A DNA stretch of 64,000 nucleotides. Origin: Rhabditophanes sp. KR3021. Lineage: Eukaryota > Nematoda > Chromadorea > Rhabditida > Alloionematidae. The translations under genes and the position numbers were made by a program. The notes under the pieces were generated by a model that made no database searches, was not told the origin of the DNA, and saw only the letters and a program-made list of their open reading frames with translations. The first letter of the stretch is position 1; every line of letters starts with the position of its first letter. This document shows, piece after piece, positions 57,401-64,000 of the stretch. The DNA is taken from positions 6,324,001 to 6,388,000 of the forward strand of contig CAUJLY010000001.1 in assembly GCA_963281155.1 (NCBI GenBank), given 5' to 3'.

Positions 57401-58456
57401 TAATTCAATTTATGTTCCAGATGTGGTAATTCATTTATATTTTATTATTTCCTTTATTGTCAAATCAAATTTAACTACCTTGTTATTTAAAAAAAATTAC
57501 CTTTAAAGGTGTATGTCCTTGACAAAATAAAAGATATATATTTACAATAAACAAAAGGAAGGTAATTTGATATGTCAAGGTATAGACAATTTAAATACCA
57601 CTTATTACTACTTTATTTAGTGTTGTTTTTAATGTGTTGAAAAAGATAATTCAAAAATCAGTTTGATAAGACTTTTTGCTATCACGAACTTTTCATTCTT
57701 ATCGTGAAACCGGAAACAAAAACCTTCCACTTTCCATTGATGTTAATATAATTGTTAATATAGATGTTAATATATGCAGCATAGTATATCTATCTTTTTT
57801 AGATATATGTTTGAACTATAATCGAGTGCATTTGTATGTGCCCATAAACTTTGTCTAGGCTCTCTTTTACAATAGTTTAAAATAGTGCGTTGTTGTTTCG
57901 ACATTTATCCAAAGCCATTAACTTGATCGTTTGATTAATTATATTTATACCAAACATATTTTTATTTTATAGTTGCTCAACTATCGTAAGTTTAGGATGT
58001 TTTTGTATTCAAAATCACCAACGCACCATCACCACTCATTCTTCCATCTCATAGTTTTAAGTAAACAAAAATATGTTTACCCCATTTCATTCGATGTTCA
58101 ATTTTGCACCATTTTTTAAATAAACTTAAACAAAATAATTAATAAATATTATTTGATTTCAAACACTTCCTAAACTTTGCCTCAAACAATCTTAACAAGA
58201 AGATTCCCACCTTGGAGGAAAGTTGTTTGTTAATGTATAAGCTTCTACACATGCCTCACTATATCTTTTAAAGTATCACAAACATTATATTTTACATACA
58301 TACAATCACAGCCTTTTTCATATTGCACATTATTTTATATTTTCATATAAATATTTTTTATGTTTTTAGTCGTGTGCGTAAACAAGTGTGTCATAATTAT
58401 TATTTAAAGCTATAGATATACATATTATACACTTTTTGTCCTCCCTATAGAGAGAG
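54416..58456. other. 4-kb gene-poor region between AChE and IRS genes
   Basis: Very AT-rich. The only coding-like stretch is 56254..56424, a 56-codon frame that begins directly after a GATTTTAG acceptor and reads KANTSPVASADIKEKCLQFI before a TAA; it could be a terminal exon of an unseen gene or chance. Frames at 56916-57146 and 56963-57190 overlap on opposite strands and show no recognisable motif. Confidence 0.45.
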
Positions 58457-61400
58457 ATGTCTAAGGTATATTTTAATTTTTTTATTTATTCCTACTCTCA
58501 ATAAAAGAAACACAGTTTACAAATAATTAACCAAATTAGATGGCCCGTCTATTTAAAGCTGCTTTTAGATTTAGAAGCTCTTCAAATCAACCGTCTACCT
58601 CCGGATCATGCCCTTCAACGCCAAAAGTTACCTTGTCTACCTTTAAAAAGTCTTCGAATGGCTACGGAGATAAAAGTTGCCTCGTAGACTATGGAATGTA
58701 TCCATTTACAGATGTAAGTATGCATATTGTATAGTGTTTGTGTCTATGTTATTTAAAAGAAGGACAGCTGTCCTTTTTTATTATTGCAAAATAAATGTGC
58801 TCTTTCATCTTTTAACATGTCCAACTTATAGAAAAAGAATCGTTTCAAGGCATCTTTTATGATTGTGGTAAAAGATGAAATTTTTATTTTCAAGTCTATA
58901 AAAGAATTCCGCTCTGAAAAAGAACCTCGATCAGTGATCTCCCTAAAAAAAGGGTTCAATGTATCTATAGTGGTAAGTTATATGTTTTATTGACATGTTA
59001 AACGTCACCAAACTCATGACAATATAAATGAATATATGCATACAAATGTTTTTTATTTGTAGAAAGATCTCGTCAAACAAACTTCAAAAATTATACTTAT
59101 GACACCGGTTGAGACACATTTGTTTAAGTTTATCAATAATTTGAACCCAGCAGACTGGTTCGAGTTGTTTTACCAGAGAATTAAAGAATTTCGGGGAGCT
59201 GAGTTGAGAAGGGATGTGTTGAATGAAGAGTTTTTTGACCTGGCTTTTGATTGCAGGATGATTGCGATGCCAAAACAAAAGAAAAACGTTAAAAATGTTG
59301 AGGAAAAAGAAGACATGTACCCGAAGTTGCATTTTCTGGGAGACCATGTCAGATTTTGTATGCGTTACAATGCCGTTACACTTGTGAAGTTAGGAACAAC
59401 TGCTACAAATAACCAAATTCCCCCATTTGATCTCGAAACTTATTATCAATTTCCAACGAATGTGGTTAAGTATTTTGGTAAAAATGAAAAGTGCTTGTTT
59501 CTTAAGATTGGCAGATGCTCTATAACGGGCAGCGGGGAAATATGGTTTTTACTTGATTCAAAAGAAAATGCTACTGAAATGCATGAAAAAATTACGGAAG
59601 TATTTGAAATGGCAGCTGAAAGAAGGCGAAGTGATGGTCGAAAAGGATCTTCTCAAAACTTAAATATTAGATTAAATAATCAAGGGCATCGGGATAGATC
59701 CCACACAAATCCCATAATTGTAACGTCGACAGGCTCTTTTTCAAATTTAGAAACGAAAGAAGATAGGTCAAAAACGTGGGGAGATGACGGGAAAGCTGAA
59801 GAAAGAAGGATTTCACTAATTAGTGGAATAGGAAGTCCTAAACTAAATTTGAACAGGGGAAGTATTAGTTCTAATAGAAACCTTAGTCCGGTGATGGCGC
59901 AAAATGAGACAGGCCATCTATCGCAGTTAGATGCTTTGAAAATGGAAGAAAACAAGCCGGTCAAGAAAACTAGCATGGCGGGGTTGTTTCAAAGATTAAT
60001 TTCAAATAAGGAAAAAGACAAAGATACGTTAAGCAATTGTGATAACAAATCTTTAAGTAATGTTTCTGTAGATCGTCTTCAAATCCAAGAAAAAGCTTTG
60101 TCGGCTATTAGAAAAGATGGCAGTGAAAATGACTTTATTTCGTCGGATGATATTAATCGCTACACACCTGATTCTATTCGAGTAAAATCTCCCAGACCTC
60201 AACTAACTCCACGCCAAGTATCTCTGTCCTCTACAAATTCTGTCCAAACAACATCTTCTAATCGACCAACTAAAAGTGACTACCTTTTAATGGATTCCAA
60301 TGAAGCTATTATACCTCCCTACACAAACTACGATACGGGTGTAGAATATGTGTTGCCGGAAATCAAATCGTACGTCTCGGATAGCAGTAGTTTTAGTTCC
60401 ATTAAATATTCAAATAATGCTTTGCCGAAAATTACCGAGGGCGTTGATTTAGTTCTGAAATCACTTAAATCAGCAGACGAGGCAGTTACAGGACCTAGAG
60501 CCTATTCATTGGGATCGAAACCAAAGCCTATAACGAATCAATTGGCTAGTCCGAAGAGTGAAACGCCACCTATTCCCATTCAAGTATCTCCTGATACTAT
60601 GTTGAATGTTGACCAATTAAGAAAAAGAGCTCATTCCCTTGGTAAGTTAGCTTTTTTTGCAAATATTTGTTAAAACTAAATTTAAATAATCCTTTTATTC
60701 AAGAAGATCAGCTTTTTAAATATTATAAAGTTATGTATTTGTAGCCATTGTCTGATGGATTGCCATTATATTCTTTTTTCATCACTAATACAATCCTCTT
60801 TAAGATAATATAATATAATTTATCTGCATGTATTTGATTTGTGATTCCATTTCCAAGATGCTTCCAAATTAGGATATTTTCATAAGCTTTAGCATATAAA
60901 TGCCCAATTTCAAAGATTTTTATTTGGAATATTGCTGATTCTGATTTGATTAAATCTTTGTATCTTTTTGAATGTGCTTGATGCAAAGATAAGACAAAAT
61001 GATCAGCTACTAGGCAGAAAAATAAGCTAAGCTAGTTTGTATCAATTTATGTAGTACGTATATAATCATTTCCATTACGACCGGTTTATAAAAATGCCTA
61101 GCTAAGAGGAAATATGTTAAATTTAAATATTCAAATCTTAAATATGTTAAATTTAAATATTCAAATCTTAAATATGTTAAATTTAAATATTCAAATCTCA
61201 AATATGTCAAATTTAAACATTCAAATCTTAAATATTTTACATTTAATTTAAGGTAGTGGAGCCTGGCTTAAAAATCAATTTTTCCGTCGAAAACATGAAC
61301 AAAATTGTCTCACTCCTAATTATAGTGAAGAATTCGCATTAGCAAGATCTCGAGCAAACTCCAACAGTATTAACAGCAAAAACACAAGTAAAAACACGTC

Positions 61401-62277
61401 AATCGAAAAATTGGGATCCGATGATCACATAGAAATAGACTTTAGTCATGGTGATTCACCAAAAATCAGACGCCTCTCTAACCCATCTCTTGAAAATTTA
61501 TCTATAAATTCAAAACCATCGAGGACGTCATCTTTAGAGATAGCTAGCATGAGCACAATTCAACAAGCCCGTGAAATTGCAGTAAACAAAAAGATTATGG
61601 CAGAAAAAGATGCAGCTGACAAGAAGGTTCGTCAAAAGAATTTTTTATTCCTGAATGTGAATGCGTTGACGGATGAATTGATTAGGGTTAAGATTACAGA
61701 GAATGGTGAAAATGGAAGAATCAATTACAAGCCAGTAACTTTTGCTCAAACTACCCCAAGATCTCCTTTATTTGACGAAGTCTATCACGATAATACCTTT
61801 CATAATACTATTTATAATCAGAGAAAATTTACGGCAATCCCTGAGATTGATGACTCCACCACTAATACCCCTTCTTCAATGTCTCGAAATTCATCGCATC
61901 ATGCAATGTTTGGATCCAAAAAACATACGCTTTCAGAAAATTCAAATGATCAGATGGAGGAACAACAATATACCATACTAGATCCGAAAACACTAGATAT
62001 CATTAATAAAGCTAAATTTGAAATGAAAACATCTCCAACTCCTTCACTTCCTAGTTCATTTAAATCAGGAGATGGCGTTCTTGATTATGCTGCTTTTAGT
62101 TCACCTACGAAAAAATCAAATATGAAGTTGCATATGTCTTCTAATTTCAAATCAACTCCTCCAACCATTTCATACTCTGGATGCGAAGAAGTTGTTGATT
62201 ATACCATATGCTCACGACCACCAGTCATTCAAGAAATACCATCACCGGAAATAGTTAATGCTTTTGTTGGTAGTTAA
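58457..62277 (+). CDS. ist-1: Insulin receptor substrate homologue (PH + PTB)
   Basis: Exons 58540..58713, 58832..58972, 59063..60641 and 61253..62277, in phase; 972 residues from ATG 58540. A 9-nt exon 58457..58465 (MSK) spliced by GTATAT...AAATTAG directly onto that ATG is possible; otherwise 58539 is a trans-splice acceptor. Residues ~55-150 are a PH domain (NRFKASFMIVVKDEIFIFKS to NPADWFELFYQRIKE); ~189-300 an IRS-type PTB domain (YPKLHFLGDHVRFCMRYNAV; LFLKIGRCSITGSGEIWFLL). The long Ser-rich tail has tyrosine motifs, including a true YLLM (60281), the PI3K SH2-binding consensus, plus EYVLP, YTILD, DYAAF and DYTIC. It would couple the insulin/IGF receptor to PI3K at the membrane. C. elegans ist-1 is the named counterpart. 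Confidence 0.87.
61111..61250. repeat. 30-bp tandem repeat next to the IRS intron acceptor
   Basis: Four full units of AATATGTTAAATTTAAATAT + TCAAATCTTA (61111-61140, 61141-61170, 61171-61200, 61201-61230; units 1 and 2 identical, unit 3 one change, unit 4 two to three) and a fifth diverged, truncated unit (61231-61250) that runs into the 3' splice site AG at 61252. Confidence 0.95.
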
Positions 62278-62589
62278 AAATGTAATAAATAATAAATATC
62301 CTTTGTACCCTCTTTTTGTTATTAAACGAACACTCATAATATTGAATCTATTTTGCAATCAAGTTATTTATCATTTGAAAATTGATATTCTTCATAAATA
62401 CAAACAAACCATTCAACTTCTATAGTTTCATAAACAAAAGTTTGACAAAGAACGTTCTATTCCAACACCATGTTTACTTATTTCTGTTTAGGATTAAATT
62501 ACAATTCTGTTGCTTATTTGAGTCTTTTATGCTTCTCTAATTTAGAGTTGAACTGCCTATTGGAGAGCGCTCTTTGCAACACTTAAAAA
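62278..62589. other. Intergenic region
   Basis: 312 nt between the IRS and BTB genes. AATAAATAATAAAT just after the IRS stop is the probable polyadenylation signal; CTAATTTAG at 62537-62545 may be a trans-splice acceptor for the BTB gene. Confidence 0.5.
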
Positions 62590-63468
62590 ATGGAACCTTC
62601 TATCAATTATGAAATTCTCCTAAATCAGAAGCAAATTGATGTCAGTGCGGGTAAATTCACAACCTCCGTGACATATTTAGGGTATGTTATCAACGTTGAC
62701 TGTCAAAGTTTGGGAGATAGCAAAGAAAAGACACGTTTTATCGTGACCACACATGCTGAAGGAGAAGATATATATGAATTGGTTATTCATTGGAGACTAA
62801 AGTGTGGAAGTTTTACTGAAGAGATTAAATTTGACTTTTGGGATGGACACCAAATTAAACTCTTGGAAGTAGTCATAGATGGGTTGCTGCATAATGATGT
62901 GACGTTTGGCATTGCAATGGTTGAAGTCAAAAATGGTGCAGATTTATGTTGCCAAGCAGATTCAAGAGAATTTAAACTTAAATGTGGAGAAAATGTATAT
63001 TATGTGAATCTGGGTGAGTTCAAAGAAATTGCAGGAACTCTGTATCAAGAAATAGAAAAGGCTCAGAAGGAGGATAAATTTTTCGAAGTGAATCAGGTGA
63101 TGCCAGATGATTTTAAGGTATTTATTGAGGGATGTTTGAAGTACGACTCAATTAATGTGAATAGAAGAAATTACCTGACTTTGATGAGAGTGGCAAAACG
63201 GTTAAAGGCCAACAATTTACTTAGGACCATCGAGACGTTTTTAATCAGCGACAAAGAAATTCATGCTATTAGGAAGTTAGAAATCAGTGTAATCTATAGA
63301 ATGGCGCGCCTGTGCGATTCCGTCACTCGGTCATTTAGCGGCAATAGTTTAAAAATGATCGGCAGCCTCCACGAGTATATGGAAAAGAATGGAGAGAGTA
63401 TGGAAAATCAACACCCCTTGGTTTTAAAGATATTCGATATTGGGCATGATTATGTGTTGATAGCATAA
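62590..63468 (+). CDS. Divergent BTB (MATH-BTB-like) protein
   Basis: Single exon, 292 residues. The N-terminal ~115 residues are beta-rich without a clear signature, in the place of a MATH domain. Residues ~120-225 match a BTB fold: CGENVYYVNLGEFKEIAGTL, FFEVNQVMPDDFKVFIEGCL, then LMRVAKRLKANNLLRTIETFLIS, the classic helix pair of nematode BTB proteins. Such proteins are usually Cullin-3 substrate adaptors. No one-to-one orthologue is recognised. Confidence 0.75.
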   Translation: MEPSINYEILLNQKQIDVSAGKFTTSVTYLGYVINVDCQSLGDSKEKTRFIVTTHAEGEDIYELVIHWRLKCGSFTEEIKFDFWDGHQIKLLEVVIDGLLHNDVTFGIAMVEVKNGADLCCQADSREFKLKCGENVYYVNLGEFKEIAGTLYQEIEKAQKEDKFFEVNQVMPDDFKVFIEGCLKYDSINVNRRNYLTLMRVAKRLKANNLLRTIETFLISDKEIHAIRKLEISVIYRMARLCDSVTRSFSGNSLKMIGSLHEYMEKNGESMENQHPLVLKIFDIGHDYVLIA

Positions 63469-63574
63469 ATTGCCCTCAAAATCTTTGTTTGTTTACAATT
63501 TCATTTATAAATAATAGTTTTGCGTAGGGACTGTGTCTTGGTATTAATAAATTTTCTTTTTGATTTCATTTTAA

Positions 63575-64000
63575 ATGGTTCATTTTCGGTGCATGTTCAC
63601 TTTATCTATTTTTATTGTTACCTATTTGACTTATTTTATTCAAGCTAGGGGGTTAGATAATGATTTTAAATGTCAATGCTCAGCTGTAACGTTTACTAAA
63701 GATGTACCAACTGCTTCGTTTAAAAGCAATGGATTCCCAAAAGAATATTGTAATCATCAAGATTGCGACTTCGAGGTAGTGTAGTCACTTATAATTATTA
63801 TACTTATTGTTTTAGATTGAAGCAAAAGAAGGAACATACATAATCGTTCATGTTGAACACTTTGAATTAGAACCCACGCATGATTATGTTGAAGTCTATC
63901 AAACGCAATTCACAAATGGCCAGCATATTGAAATTAAAATTGAAATATTATCTGGAACTTCGCCAATTCATACCATAGTTTCAGCTAATGGCGGTGGCTT
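63575..64000 (+). CDS. Secreted CUB-domain protein (partial, runs off window)
   Basis: Exons 63575..63775 and 63816..>64000, intron 40 nt (GTAGTG...GTTTTAG), phase 0. Signal peptide MVHFRCMFTLSIFIVTYLTYFIQARG. The mature part starts a CUB domain: FKSNGFPKEYCNHQDCDFEI, then EGTYIIVHVEHFELEPTHDY and VEVYQ, with the usual ...C..H...F.[LE]E...DYVEVY order. Nematode proteins of this type are secreted and many are induced by pathogens. The C-terminus and any further domains lie outside the window. Confidence 0.8.

Noticed and set aside
61010..61210. Minus-strand frame with repeated LTYLRFEYLN
   Set aside because: Created by the 30-bp intronic tandem repeat, whose length is a multiple of three; it lies inside the IRS intron.
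1..64000. tRNA, SL RNA or snRNA genes
   Set aside because: Looked for B-box-like GGTTCGANNCC and spliced-leader-like sequences by eye; none convincing outside coding exons. A tRNAscan or Infernal search would be decisive.

Overview
This 64 kb window is nuclear DNA from a nematode. It is strongly AT-rich. Coding exons are broken by very short introns (mostly 38-50 nt) with GTAAGT/GTAAAT donors and TTTTAG or TTTCAG acceptors, and several genes carry an acceptor-like site just before the start codon, as trans-spliced nematode genes do. The content is also nematode-like: srg/srx-type chemoreceptors, a supplementary nuclear hormone receptor, a DUF273 glycosyltransferase and a PMP3-family proteolipid. 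The species cannot be named; frequent TTTAG acceptors argue against simple identity with Caenorhabditis, but that is inference.

Layout. 0.8-7 kb: one srg-like receptor, an unrecognised acidic/basic protein, a small secreted peptide and a receptor relic. 7.9-19 kb is a dense housekeeping block: HP1-like chromatin protein, convergent PRMT7, divergent deoxyhypusine synthase followed by Notchless (operon-like), a dsRNA-binding protein and two tandem lipid phosphate phosphatases. 20-29.7 kb: an ABCC/MRP transporter with an unusual intron, a tiny PMP3 gene, a small secreted protein and a single-exon AP-2 transcription factor. 31-48.6 kb is accessory sequence: relics, a nuclear hormone receptor, several 7TM receptors (two from one unassigned family), an unrecognised intracellular protein, a Cys-containing secreted protein, the glycosyltransferase between two copies of a ~160 bp repeat, and an srg-like receptor. 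48.7-54.4 kb: an acetylcholinesterase of the tailed (T) type whose introns hold decayed coding sequence on the opposite strand. 54.4-58.4 kb is nearly empty. 58.5-64 kb: an insulin receptor substrate homologue (PH + PTB + YLLM), a divergent BTB protein and the start of a secreted CUB-domain protein.

The conserved genes serve chromatin and methylation (HP1, PRMT7), hypusination and ribosome assembly (DHPS, NLE1), cholinergic transmission (AChE) and insulin signalling (IRS). Between them lie fast-evolving sensory and secreted genes and many decayed copies. No CRISPR array, prokaryotic element or intact transposon was seen, and no tRNA was recognised by eye. All gene models are exon joins by eye, checked for reading phase but not against transcripts.
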